Made by a program: the position numbers and the translations under genes. Shown here piece after piece: positions 24,701-39,648 of a stretch of DNA of 64,000 bases; positions within the stretch are counted from its first letter, which is position 1; every line of letters begins with the position of its first letter. The stretch spans positions 25,196,628 to 25,260,627 of the forward strand of contig OX393565.1 in assembly GCA_947652115.1 (NCBI GenBank). The letters run 5' to 3'. The notes beneath the pieces are model-generated. The model was given only the letters and a program-made list of their open reading frames with translations. It ran no database searches and was not told where the DNA came from. Source of the stretch: Blastomussa wellsi (taxonomy: Eukaryota > Cnidaria > Anthozoa > Scleractinia > Plerogyridae).

Positions 24701-25364
24701 TGAAACTATTTATAGGGAAAATGTCAGCATTTTTTTATTTTTCAATCAGTTTCACAAAACAGTACAGAGTAGCAATAAAGAAGCTATTTAATGAACATAA
24801 TTGATGAGGGAATGAGGAAGGTGTCCAAAATTTTACAGACAAGTTGAATACCTGTAATTGGACAAACTTGATCAAATACCAATAAGTGACAAATAATTTG
24901 ACACATGCAGAACCAATCAAAATTGAGGACTTTGTTTTAAATACACAACCCCCAAACTTCTAATAAATATGCTTTGTAGCCAAGCTAAGTTAAAGCTTAA
25001 GCTTGAGTGTTCATTTCAGTCATGCATTAAACTTAAGTATATTTTAAAACCAATTGTTAAACTAAAAAGGTAAAAAGATTGCAGCAGATAATTAGTAAAA
25101 AGGTGTACACTTACTTTCTTCCAGTTTTGTGTGATTTTTCTTCACATGAGCCTCGTAATCTTTGTCGCTGACACCTTCAACAGGTAGAGAAGGACAAACG
25201 CCATTTTTCCCATAACGACAAACGAATGATCCTCCCTCTTTAGTGCAGTGCGCTTGTCTCAAATGAGAACTGAACTCTCTCGGTGTTCTGAAAAATATCT
25301 TGTCGCTACAAATTGCACAGCTTTGCCATGGTTTTGCCTCATTTGGATCAACTAATCGTAGCAT
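9802..25364 (-). CDS. VPS54: VPS54, GARP tethering-complex subunit
   Basis: Subunit of the Golgi-associated retrograde protein complex, which tethers endosome-derived vesicles at the trans-Golgi. Twenty-five exons join in phase, 5' to 3': 25364-25115, 24663-24383, 24023-23909, 23804-23767, 23568-23425, 22716-22574, 21684-21585, 20843-20701, 20342-20207, 19259-19152, 18442-18396, 16838-16736, 16341-16220, 15284-15158, 14536-14355, 14113-14034, 13943-13905, 13645-13573, 13356-13251, 13167-13080, 11802-11681, 11297-11217, 11133-11026, 10668-10574, 9964-9802. The product is 997 residues, against about 977 remembered for human. Diagnostic matches: ILNDPRLLKRQTDFFTKTWG, HYLDITEVNLAHQISLRSE, CQLVLGAGALQLVGLKTIT, AHFEQRLPPKQ and FHEERKNKL. 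The start is the first in-frame ATG of exon 1 (MLRLVDP). Exon 1 adds two zinc-finger-like units. The exon at 13645 needs the GCAG acceptor just upstream to keep phase. Introns hold SINEs, Penelope pieces and a TTCG/TCCG microsatellite. Confidence 0.95.
10175..10340. repeat. Dispersed repeat shared with 37352-37490
   Basis: Contains several degenerate units around ACCAACACCAGTTGTCCGTC (10282-10301) and GACAGACAG. The reverse complement, ACAACTGGTGTTGGTCC, occurs at 37386-37402. Non-coding, in the last VPS54 intron. Confidence 0.45.
11887..12276. mobile_element. Foldback Penelope-like insertion with 13-14 bp target-site duplication
   Basis: Flanked by CTATTCTTTCGAA at 11874-11886 and 12277-12289. 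It has the same left end (TATAATTTGG), inverted arm and right tail (GAAACTTACCCCCT) as the element at 344-578, but its centre holds extra partial repeats of the CGAAGGGCTAACGCTC block and a second direct arm. It lies in the VPS54 intron between the exons at 11802 and 13080. Confidence 0.68.
12600..13079. mobile_element. Interspersed repeat related to 51530-52095, interrupted by a younger insertion
   Basis: Shares with 51830-52095 blocks such as TTTTGGCTTGAAAG, AGTTTCAGAAA, GAGACAGTTTTGGCGGGAAC and TTTGACCGCTGT in the same order. A 5'-truncated Penelope-like piece sits inside it at 12882-12969. The exact outer limits are unclear; the left boundary is an estimate, and the right end directly precedes the VPS54 exon at 13080. 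Confidence 0.5.
12882..12969 (+). mobile_element. 5'-truncated Penelope-like insertion with 12-bp duplication
   Basis: TTTGTACGAGAC occurs at 12870-12881 and again at 12970-12981. Between them is only the GAAGGGCTAACGCTC to CCAAATTATA segment known from 344-578 and 11887-12276. The host repeat reads through continuously if the insert and one duplicate are removed, as judged against 51830-52095. Confidence 0.75.
14855..15000 (+). repeat. Tetranucleotide microsatellite (TTCG/TCCG)n
   Basis: Degenerate GTTCGTTC units pass into a clean run of CCGT units at 14939-14964, then TCAGTCGG and CCATCCAT variants. Reading frames through it are Arg/Ser/Phe-rich artefacts. VPS54 intron. Confidence 0.9.
15320..15535. 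repeat. Dispersed element related to 43737-44125, shorter copy
   Basis: Shares GTGTGTATTGTGATTATGTC, ACACGTCCCT, CTACATG and GTTGCTG-GAC blocks in the same order as 43737-44125. Both copies run towards an AGGCACC / GGTGCCT-type end. It lies just upstream (in transcript sense) of the VPS54 exon at 15284. Non-coding. Confidence 0.5.
15760..15871. repeat. Foldback repeat (long inverted repeat)
   Basis: CAATTATTCCAC...TTGGATATGAGATGG...ATAGCCAAC is followed by its reverse complement ending GTGGAATAATTG, with a short spacer. A diverged relative with CCATCTCATATCCAA lies near 27755-27790. Confidence 0.7.
16595..16640. repeat. C-rich then A-rich low-complexity tract
   Basis: Runs of C interrupted by T lead directly into a long A run. 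VPS54 intron. Proline/lysine-rich frames across it are not genes. A second C run lies at about 17440-17453. Confidence 0.85.
17560..18090. repeat. CCATGACTTTCC-rich interspersed repeat
   Basis: Repeated words TTCCATGACTTTCC, CATGACC and TTCATGACTT are spread across the segment. A tRNA-like CTCGAACCACTGAGCTA stretch is near 17720 and an A-box-like AGTTCAGTGGTTAGAGCG at 18236-18253. It looks like stacked old repeats; no gene is seen. Confidence 0.45.
18705..18995 (+). repeat. tRNA-derived SINE, family 1 (diverged full-length copy)
   Basis: The head has the A-box-like GTGGCCTAGTGGTTAGTGG and B-box-like GGTCGAGCCT. These are followed by GGGCAAGACACTTTACT, an AGTAGAAATACTC block and a GATAAGCTCCAG block, ending at GCAGGCTTTACC. 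Shares its order with 19329-19615. Confidence 0.75.
19329..19615 (+). repeat. tRNA-derived SINE, family 1 (best copy)
   Basis: A complete copy. The A box lies within GTGGTCTAATGGTTAGTG, about 40 bases before the B box GGTTCAAGCCT. The body runs through TTCTTGGGCAAGACACTTTA, GTGTATAAATGGGTACC, GGACTAGCATCCCATCCAGG and GGGATAAGCTCC to GCAGACTTA. Pol III promoter boxes at the 5' end and many 5'-truncated relatives in this window support a retrotransposed SINE. VPS54 intron. Confidence 0.85.
21036..21140. repeat. Inverted repeat around TACTGTAAATTA
   Basis: CTGTACTGTAAATTATGG (21040-21057) is answered by CCGTAATTTACAGTATGG (21119-21136), partly complementary. A relative with GGCTGTACATTACAGTACGG lies near 23649. 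Short non-coding element. Confidence 0.4.
21270..21515 (+). repeat. tRNA-derived SINE, family 2
   Basis: A tRNA-like head with ACTCGACTCCCACCAATGTG and the B-box-like GGTTTGATTCC is followed by GTGGGTTGAGTTTGTCGTTG, TTTTCTCCAGTTTTCC and AAAACC. The body is unrelated to family 1. VPS54 intron. Confidence 0.6.
22086..22505 (+). mobile_element. Penelope-like element 3' fragment with GIY-YIG relic
   Basis: One frame from 22090 to the stop at 22291-22293 encodes YIGETGRNLNTRLTEHKRA, then NHIAEHHLLTNH and IDWDSA. This is the C-terminal half of a GIY-YIG endonuclease of Penelope-like elements. The GIY half and the reverse transcriptase are missing, and the frame after the stop is degraded. The downstream ACTCTGATGATGACT and CAGACAATCAAACTAC also occur in the element at 45000-45185, linking the two. 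Dead fragment in a VPS54 intron. Confidence 0.75.
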
Positions 25365-26304
25365 AATCAGACGACAAAACCCCGATAATCGCAATAATGT
25401 CCGCCGATCTCGCCTGGTAGCTTTAATAAATAATATCTTGCTGTTGATCTCGTTGCATTGTCATGATTCATCGGGGATTTTGATTCTCAGAATGAACGAG
25501 CACTATCCGGTGCCTCAACCCATCCTTGCTTGTTTGCCTAGCCAAGAGAAGCAGTAAAAAACACACAAAACTGCTAGCTATTCTTTTCCAACAAACTTTC
25601 GCCTGGTCGAAAGTGCTTGGTAACCACCCATTTAACTTACGCGTCATCATCAGCCTGGGGCGAGATTTACGTTGTTCACTTCCGTTACAGGATGTAACTG
25701 GTTTGTGGCCGGCCGCCCCGGTTCATATGCCGGCTGCCTGCCGTCTGACTTTCTCTACTGTGGACGGGCCCGGGACCTCCTTCCCGGGGCCGAGCTACAG
25801 CAAAACTTCCGTTTGAGCCACCACCTCTACCCTCCCCCACCCACGTATTGCAGCCGAAAGTTTGACCAGGAATAGACCAATTATTTCATTTTAAAATTCA
25901 GCCTAAAACAATAGACCTAAGCACGAGGAAAAATGGACAACCTCCAAAGGTTGTCCAAAATTTTCGAAAATGACCGTTCCATTTGATTCTGTACTGGAAT
26001 TTCAGGAAATTTCGGTCCAATGGATCGCGCCCTCTCTGTGGTGCTTGTAGGAAATGTCACGTGACTTATTGTTGACCGCAGGCCGTTGGGCCACGGCCTG
26101 CGGTCAACAATAAGTCACGTGACATTTTCAAGGAAACACTTTGTTTCCGTTACATGACGTAGGTTAGTTTCCCGCTTTCGTTCAAAAACTTTTGCGCCAG
26201 TTCTGGCGAAAGGTTGCACGTATAAATATTTGAATTTGCTTTCTGAAGCGAAGAACAAGAGTCTTTCGGTTCTCTGCTCGGTGTGTAAAGCTTTGGAACC
26301 AATA
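25365..26304. promoter_or_regulatory. Divergent promoter region of VPS54 and RAD51
   Basis: The 940 bp between the two start codons should contain both promoters and 5' untranslated regions. It holds a GC-rich stretch at 25660-25860, a small hairpin GGACAACCT-CC-AAAGGTTGTCC at about 25934, and the large palindrome at 26052-26127. No convincing TATA box is visible. Confidence 0.6.
26052..26127. promoter_or_regulatory. Perfect 35-bp-arm palindrome with two GTCACGTGAC E-boxes
   Basis: Bases 26052-26086 are the exact reverse complement of 26093-26127, with a 6-base loop TGGGCC. Each arm contains GTCACGTGAC (26056-26065 and 26114-26123), the palindromic bHLH-ZIP E-box also used by TFEB/MITF and USF factors. 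It ends about 178 bp upstream of the RAD51 start codon. It may be a young foldback element, a regulatory site, or both. Confidence 0.6.
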
Positions 26305-31730
<5,426 letters not shown>

Positions 31731-33236
31731 AAAATAGTAACATCAATCCACAGTACGGAAAAAAGAGGGCAACTGTATATTAACGCATAACTCTTAGTGA
31801 ACAAACACCCTAAATTAGAAAAACTCAATAACACCAGGAATTTCAAGCTAAAAACATCACACTTTGCATTAACATAGTTGTCAACTAGTACAGTACTTCA
31901 AAAAGTATGGCTTTCCAATCATACAGCAGCAGGTAGATTTTGCACCTTGCGGGTTCAAAATGTAATTAACATTGGGAAAGCGCTGGCACTAATGGAAATG
32001 AGAGGTCGTTTTCCCAATGTCAATTACATTTTGAACCTGCAAAATCTACCTGCCAATCATACAGATGCTTTCTGGCTGTGATAGGTTGAATGAATGAAAA
32101 CCTTATTAACATGTCAGTGCATTTAGCTATAGAATTAGATTAGCTAATTAGGGACACCAAACTAAAATCAGTAGCTAATAACTACAGTAGTCGCCATCTT
32201 TTTCCTTATGGTGGATAATTTAGGATTGTGTAATAGTACTCAATTGTGGTTGTAAGTTTTACCCCTGATACAAATTGGTATTTTCCTTTGTTTTATCTTT
32301 GTTATCATAATATTTAATTACCTTCCACTAAAACAAAAGAAAATTCCAAAATTATACCAAAGGTAAAATTTAATCACAACAGGTGCTTTAAAAGGAGAAA
32401 ATTTGACATGAAATGGGTTCATTGGGTGCTCATCAAGGAAATATGGAACAATAGATTGTAGTCAAGAAAAAGCATTTGAAAGTAGAGTTGAGAAACGAAT
32501 TGTAAAAAAATAAACTACTCATTCACAATTAAATATTTTATTAATTTTCTAAATTTAATCTATCTATTTTGATTGGATTCAAACAACCTGCCTAAATGAA
32601 AGTCATTATAATGGTATTAGGTAGTTTGATGTACCTTCTAAATAATCAGCAACAATTTCTTTTTTATGCATGTTGCATACCATTTTGCATTATCATGATT
32701 CAATATTTTTTTTACAGTTACTGTAGAATTCTGATTTCTCAAACATCCAAGGGAAACAAAAAGAAATGTGATGTTTGATGTTTGATTATCCAAGGGTCAG
32801 GAGGTTTGAGATATAAGGGTTCCATTGTATTTTTGTTTTGCCTCATTGTTGTAATAATGTGGTTCATGAATTTGAATTTAAGAAAATATAAATCTGTGCT
32901 TTATTTACAACAATTTTCAATAAATTTATCTGGACTAAAAATAAGTATACTACACATTTCTGAGATGAATTCTGCTTCTCAGATTCATGTACTCCCCTCA
33001 TTCATGTTTAGAATAAATTTTGAGACAAACAATTTTGTCAGTGGCTTGAACTGGTGTAAAGTGCATAATACATAGCAGACACAGGTCTCCCATACAGTTA
33101 TTACAGACAAGTCCTTGTGAAGAATAATATATATTGAAAAACTACCATAATTTTTTTATTCTGTTACAGACATCAAATTGTGGCCCCAAAGGTGTCTGTT
33201 ACAATGGGCGTGAGTTGACACTTGCTCACAATATCT
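31731..33236. other. Intergenic region between convergent RAD51 and SLC46-like genes
   Basis: Contains the 3' untranslated regions of both genes and the foldback insertion at 31927-32052. The rest is AT-rich and repeat-poor; no gene is seen. Confidence 0.5.
31927..32052. mobile_element. 126-bp foldback insertion with 12-bp target-site duplication
   Basis: CCAATCATACAG stands at 31915-31926 and again at 32053-32064. Between them, GGTAGATTTTGCA...GGTTCAAAATGTAATTAACATTGGGAAA is mirrored by TTTCCCAATGTCAATTACATTTTGAACC...TGCAAAATCTACC. The insertion is about 200 bp after the RAD51 stop codon. Confidence 0.7.
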
Positions 33237-36200
33237 TTATGTAACTGGGTTTTCATTATCAAGAAGAGGTGGACTTTCCTGGGGCTTTGAAGGCTTGTAT
33301 CTCTGAATGACACTGAAACAATAGAATATGTTGAATTGGGTTAGAAAATGAAGGGTTGTCAGATACACCTGCACATACAGTCCCTGATACAAAGATTTCA
33401 GTTCACATCCCCCCCCTCTGCAGTATGGTTGTTTACAGTCCATATTTGGATTGCAAACAACCATTATGAAACATACAGACCATTAATGCTCACTTTACCC
33501 AGCTGATTTAAAAAGATCACACTGCACATTTACTATTTTGAACTGTGGGCAAGACTGATGGTCCAAAAGATGCATATTTGCTATTTTGAACTGTGGGCAA
33601 GATTGACTGTCCATTAGAAATGCATGGCCGTTAATCTCCAATTATACTGCTTTATATGAAAGGTTGGACAATGCAAACTTAAATCACATAAATCACAATG
33701 GTCCATATCAGTATGGGCGAAATTAGACGGTAGTGTAGCAGCTCTCGTAAGCTTGTAATTCTACTGGTCCTCTAGTGTAGCAGTTGCTATTGTTTTAGGG
33801 GCTAGGGGCATTGTTCCTGTTGTTTGTTCTACTGGTCCTCTAGTGTAGCAGTTGCTATTGTTTTGGGGGCTAGGGGCATTGTTCCTGTTGTTTGTTCTAT
33901 TGTTTTCACGCAGCCATTCATGTGTGACTTTACAAGAGCTGCTAAATCACCCTAATTAGACGGGATTGCGAAAATGCAGCATGTAGTTCATAGAATGGGC
34001 ATTTCATTTTGGAACTCAACAATTCCCTCCCCTGATCTGTAGGATTAATGCAATGTAAATAACTTTTAATAATTTAATAACAATAATTATTTAATACTGA
34101 TAGTGGGCAAATTAACATGCTGACAAATGATCAAATGCTGCTTTCAAGCATATACATACTGGTATATCACAAAAGGGGATAAAGATTGGAGGAAACCAGT
34201 CTTTTAATGATTTACGTACCCTACAAGAGTCATGGGAATTAACAGGATCCCAGCATTGATGAAGAAGGTTATACCAGCAACAAACTCCCCATCAAGTTCT
34301 GTTACAGTCCAAGTATACAGTGGGTTGAAAATCAGCTGACTACAAAAATTGCACAGGCTTTCAGCAGATGCCAGGATAGAAAAAAGAGCACCTGAAAAAT
34401 AACAGTAAGCATGTTACCAAAAATGTATGACTCATAAAATAATAAGCAAAGTCAATAACCCAAAGCACAGTAGGTTTGTTAAGGGCCGGGCACCAGGCAA
34501 ATTGACCAGCTGTGAATGAGACTTAGCCATGGCTTTGCCCGACTGTTTTCGTCTTCTCTACACGCTTTCTTTTATAAGAAAAACTAAAAATGCCTTGCTG
34601 AAAAACCCTACTGAACTCCTGCACAAAAACTTAATGAAACCCCTGAAAGCACTATACATGTCAGACCAGAATGCAAAACAAATGCTTTGTGGAATTTCAA
34701 GTCTCTGGTTTTGGCTGCCTTGCTGGCGGTTGCAGATTAGTTTGCAAAATTTGCTACACAAATTCACCACTTTTATGATGAAAATCAGTTATCAATCTTG
34801 TTGTTTTAATAAGAGGTTTACAGGGGAATACCTTGTTCTTCTTTGTTGACTAGCCTGGACATTTCTGCTCTGATGCAGGGCTGAGGCACACCACTGAAGA
34901 AACCTAGAGCAGTCGCTACAGAATGGAAACATCAAATACATCTGTGAAGTAACCTGTGTGTGATTCTAGTGTGTTCATTGTGGATAATGCTAAAAGGTGG
35001 TGGGGTGGGCAATACTATGTGAGAGGACCAGGGAATGCTTGTTCTCTAAATCATAAATTTGGTCTCACTGAAGGCGTGCAGGGCAGAATGCTAATTAAAT
35101 ACTTGTAGACATCAAGACCCCATTTAGGTTTAAAAAGCAGTTTAAAATTCACACCCCTGGCCTGTATTTTTTGGGTCTTGATTGAATAAATCAGGTCTTG
35201 TCTTTTTTGGGGTAGGACATTGTTTGGGTGCAAAATTTCAAGCTCGGTTTGCAATATGAAACTCTGTCAGACCTCCTGTCATGTATAATGCAAGGACCAC
35301 CCTGGGATACAACGATTTGTAACACTATCCAAATATGGTTATTATGCTCTCAATATCTGTCAACTGCAGCTGGTAGATATTCTGCAGTATACGTTAAGTA
35401 ATGATAATTTGGTCAAAGTCTCACAAAGCGCCACATAACGGCAACTTTTCTAGCTGTAAAATGCTCTTCTTTGACAATTAATAATATAAAAACAATTACC
35501 CTGTTCAATCTTGCAGAATATATTATTGTCTGATTTTAGCCAACTCGGCCTATGCCCTCGTCGGCTAAGTGTGCGATTTCACAGGATAATTTATTGTTAA
35601 ATATTTTACAATCATTAAAATTTTTGATTGTATTAGTTTCCCAACAAAATATGACCATGATTGTAGATATGCTCATCCCTTATTGCAAACAATACACGTA
35701 CACATACATGTACAATCATAAAAATAAATTTCTTAGTATTTTATTGACCACTCCCCAATGAGGCTTTTCAGGGCCAATATAAACAAACATTAAACAAATA
35801 TTGTGAATAAACATAACAAGGTTAAGAATCCCAACTGGCAGGAGGCAGACCAGTTATCTATTTACAAGCGTAGCTGAGAAGTTGAACTTGGGGCTACCGA
35901 GAACAACACCAGATGGTGGTAAGAACTGTGTTTGACAGGTTTACGAATTTCAAGTGCAATATTCTAACCACTCAGCCATGCTTTGTCCAACAAGTCATGT
36001 AGAACTACACGTCTTCAACAAAATTTGATTTTCAAGTGTACATACCTAGAAACATTTCAAGTGTGGTCCTGGAAAATCCAATCATCACTAAATTTGCAAC
36101 GAGGAAGAACACTCCCATTTGAATTGCACCAAAATTGGAAAATCCTAAGCATGAACAAAGTTTGATTCCTACCACAGCTCCAACAGCTTTTGAAAACAAT

Positions 36201-39139
36201 AGTGTTCCAAGAAAGTAACCAATAACAGATGATTCCCAGCAAAGTGGTGCTCTTTTGCCAAAAAGAACCAGCAATGTTTGTATAACAAATCCAGCTAAAT
36301 ATACAAGAATGGAGCAAACAAGGAGCATTAACAGGACCCAGCGTCCAAGTCTTTTCTTGGTGTAAACAATCCAAATAGATTTGACAGTGCTGCACGACAA
36401 GACTGCTGTGTTCTGCCTGAGCTCTTGTGGTAACGATTCAGGGAGAAAGATGACTACGTAAACAAGATTTAAGAGATGAAATGTCAATATCACTAGATAC
36501 ACAGATTCATAGCCGTAGTTCTTGATCCACACACCACTGCTAAAATAGACAGCTGTTCCACAGACAAAGGCAATAGCTTCTAGAATGCCAAGTCTTAATG
36601 CTCTGGAGTCTGGCTGAGTTGTGTCTGAGACATACGCAAGTATTGCTAGAACCACGGTAGGGTAATAACCACTGAGACCCGCCATTCCACTGGCTGCAAG
36701 AAAAGAATTTGAAAACATTTGAATGATAACATTTTTCTGTTCCTAATCAGTATGACAAGGAAGCTTAGCCTGATATCCCAGGATTTCAGATGCAAAACTC
36801 CTTCTTAAAATAAGCTTTTCTAAATATAAAAGGCTAAAAGCCTATGCACTACTTTTCTGAGTAAGGCACCCCCATTTGCAATGCTGCGTATCTAATAATT
36901 TATTGAGAGTATGCGCAGAGACCTCATGATTGTAATGTTACTTGTTGAGGGCTTGTTTTGAGCTTCCTAAATTGCGATGTTCTTGTATGAATAAAAAACT
37001 TTGCTGAAGACACTATAAAAAAAACACAAAACATTTGAAATGTAAATTGCCATTCCAAAAAGACCACTCCCATATATATAAATAAGCCTTCCCCAGAAAT
37101 AACACCACCTGAATGAGATGCACTGGGCTTACTTCAAAATTTTAAGGCTGTGAAACAGTTTTAATTGTACCAGTGCGCCTATCAAACAAGTTTATTTTTA
37201 TTCAAAAATCAAAATCTGTGTCCAAATCTTGTTAGCAACATCTGAATTTATACCTTGATCATTGGTATGGTAAAATGTTGTGGTACAGAAATTTGCCATT
37301 TATTGTTCAAATGATTGTGATCGAGCTTCATAATAACTGTGGTATACAGTCAACGCTCTCTTAACAGACACCTCTATAAGACAGACAACTGGTGTTGGTC
37401 CTTATGTACTGCTTTTTAATCATTTACTGCATCTGAATTCTCTATAAGCTGATCACCTCAGTCTCTAAGACAGACAGTTGGTGTTAGTGTTAATGACATC
37501 CTTCTTAGTGAGAGTTGATGGTATTTAATATGACACATACCAATCATAAAGACATAAAGAGGAAGTTTCCAGTGAATTGCTACCAGGATTATTAAGGAAG
37601 CAGAAGAACTTCCAATCGAAGCCACAACCATGGGTCCCTTACGTCCTCTTTTATCTGACCAAGAGCCTAGGAAGCAGGCAGTGAAAATGGCGGGGAGAGT
37701 CAAAGCCATGCTCACTAATAAGATGTACTGAGAAGCTTTTGTGTGCACCTTTTGGTCTGTACTGCAAAGAGATTAATTTTAAAAGCTTTCAGTATACTGT
37801 CTGTCATTATCTGGACATCATAAACTACTTTTTCTGGCTAAATGGTATGGAAATTAAGGCCGATAACCAAAGATACATCATGCAACCAAGTTCTCTCAAA
37901 TGTCCTCCTCAGGCTCTGAATAGTTAATTTAGCCATTTCTTGAATTGAAGTTCATGCAATATAGAAATTGCTTTGTGGACTGAGTGTACCATTAAGTCAA
38001 ATCTGTCTTCTTGGTTTGCATTAACAGGTTCAGTTTGTAAGTTTCAAATTTCATTAAGGGGTGTTAACATAATACTTTTAATAAAGGTTCTTCCTTAAGG
38101 TGGCTTTAAATTTGTATTTGTTTACATGTGCAGATACCAGCAAAAAATGCACCATAGTATACACGAGCAAGTCATACCAGTGAGAGATTTTCATTCCCTT
38201 CAAAAACTAGGACCAGAAATCAGCTTCCTGCTGGACTGGCATGGATTGGGTGTTATTCAACAAATTGTCATGTTGCCCATATACCAGTCATTATGCTATC
38301 AATATCTGTCAACTGCAGCTGACAGATATTCTGCAGTATACATCAAGTAACAATAATTCGGTAGAAGTCTCGCAAAGTGCCGATAACGGCAACTTTTCTA
38401 GCTGTAAAATGCTCTTTGTTACAATTTGTTGAATAATAAAACAATTATCCTGTTTAATCTACTTGGCCTATGGCCTCGTCGGCTAAGTATCAGGTGATAT
38501 TCTGCATGATTCTGCAGGATAATTGTCATAATAAATATAATGCATAACATATTTTTCATTATCCAATTCGGGCGGAAGAAAAAACAATGAACAAGTAAAT
38601 GTGGTGTGAAATCACAATTTCACTTCTCCAGTTACTTATCCTAAATCCAAGGCTGTTTATTTTTCTTTTCCTCTTTTCAAAACCCGATTTTAAGGCTTAT
38701 CCCATTTGTCAAAACAGCTTTATAGTACATGACGCCTAAGGGCTCATACAGACTGTAATTTGATGTTTGACCTGGTTTTGATAAATCCAGTCATATAATC
38801 ATATACTGTACTGATATGGAACTCGTACCGGTACAACTTTTGCCACACAAACAACCTGTAATGGAGCTTTATTAAGTTGCACAACTTGATTACCTACTTG
38901 TATTGAGTACTGTTCTTGTAGTGAGAATTGCAGACAGTGTCATTCTCTGTATCAGACACTTTCAATTCTTCTCTGGCTCTATCATACAGATACTGTTGGA
39001 TCACTGGGATTTCCAGTATAATACCAGTGACATACAGAAAGATCACAAATTCTACCGTAAGGCATCTATGAGGATTTTTCCTCCATGACGTTGAGTGCTG
39101 AATACTTGTGAGCCTTGTTCTACTTGGGCTGCCTTCCAT
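33237..39139 (-). CDS. SLC46-family transporter (PCFT/SLC46A3-like)
   Basis: Predicted proton-coupled major-facilitator transporter. SLC46A1 moves folate, and SLC46A3 works in lysosomes on maytansine-type and sterol-like substrates; I cannot say which substrate applies here. Five coding exons in phase: 39139-38898, 37761-37541, 36693-36046, 34391-34220, 33312-33237 (TAA 33239-33237). The product is 452 residues, near the family's usual 450-460. The N-terminal segment VEFVIFLYVTGIILEIPV is the first membrane helix. An extracellular loop has N-glycosylation sites (NDT, NST). The helix 2-3 loop motif GSWSDKRGRKGPMVVASIG matches the GxWSDxxGR signature of SLC46 proteins, and many hydrophobic segments follow. 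A 5' untranslated exon upstream of 39160 is likely: TTCAG acceptor at about 39157-39161. An ordinary ATG start (MEGSPSR) sits just inside the second exon. Confidence 0.88.
33525..33610. repeat. Tandem duplication, about 55-bp unit
   Basis: TATTTTGAACTGTGGGCAAG occurs twice, each followed by A/T-TTGAtGGTCC-like sequence and ATGCAT. Last SLC46 intron. Confidence 0.7.
33761..33898. repeat. Tandem duplication, 68-bp unit x 2
   Basis: CTACTGGTCCTCTAGTGTAG begins at 33761 and again at 33829; the two units differ by a single visible base (TTTTAGGGG versus TTTTGGGGG). Very recent duplication in an SLC46 intron. Confidence 0.9.
35325..35605. repeat. Dispersed repeat, copy 1 (copy 2 at 38270-38525)
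   Basis: Shares CAATATCTGTCAACTGCAGC, GATATTCTGCAGTATAC, GGCAACTTTTCTAGCTGTAA and GCCTCGTCGGCTAAGT-type blocks with 38270-38525. Both copies end in a foldback AACAATTA-CCTG...CAGGATAAT-TGT. SLC46 intron. Confidence 0.7.
35825..35990 (-). repeat. tRNA-derived SINE, family 3 fragment
   Basis: CCAACTGGCAGGAGGCAGAC, CTATTTACAAGCGTAGC and GGGGCTACCGAGAACAA are followed by a tRNA-like region read on the minus strand (TTCTAACCACTCAGCCATG). The same words flank the nested insertion at 60228-60655. SLC46 intron. Confidence 0.55.
37352..37490. repeat. Dispersed repeat shared with 10175-10340
   Basis: Two copies of an AGACAGACA-CTGGTGTTGGTCC-type unit in opposite orientation to those in the VPS54 intron. 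It overlaps nothing coding; the SLC46 exon begins at 37541. Confidence 0.45.
38270..38525. repeat. Dispersed repeat, copy 2 (copy 1 at 35325-35605)
   Basis: Same block order as copy 1. The preceding AACAAATTGTCATGTTGCCCA also occurs, slightly changed, at 42799-42819 in a ZFYVE26 intron, marking a third, truncated copy. Confidence 0.7.
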
Positions 39140-39284
39140 TGTGATTGGATTAGAGGCTTAACAGTCTGAAGGAAAGAACATGGTTAAGCAGGACTGCTAG
39201 TAACAGTCGGGTGATAGACAATGGCTTACTAAAATTTGCCAACTTTGGATTTGGATTTTTTACACCTTCCAGTGCAAACTTAAC

Positions 39285-39455
39285 TCTCACAGTGTCTCTC
39301 TCCACCCAGGTGTATAAATGGGTACCGATGAAATAGTGCTGGATGGACTAGCATCCCATCCAGGAGGGAGTAGAAATACTAGCTGCTTCACGCTACGGAA
39401 ACCGGGATAAACTCTGGTGGTATGGGCCACTAGGCTCGACGCAGACTTGAACTTA
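39285..39455 (+). repeat. Family 1 SINE, 5'-truncated
   Basis: Starts inside the ACTCTCACAGTG segment and keeps GTGTATAAATGGGTACCG, GGACTAGCATCCCATCCAGG, GGAGTAGAAATACT, ACCGGGATAAACTC and GACGCAGACTTGAACTTACC. Confidence 0.75.
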
Positions 39456-39624
39456 CCAATCCAAATGCCAATGTTATATTGCTGTTGGACAATATGAAAA
39501 TGTGGCACCACCAGCAATATGGCTTATATTGCATGGTAAAAAATTGTGCAGCAACATGTGCATTCCTTTAGAAGCCTTGTAGCTAGGTTGACCTTCTTAT
39601 GATTTCTCACACACTCCCTAACCA

Positions 39625-39648
39625 CCCCCTCCCCCCCCCCCCCCCCCC
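39625..39648. repeat. Poly-C tract
   Basis: More than 20 consecutive C. Length in the assembly may be unreliable. Confidence 0.85.
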
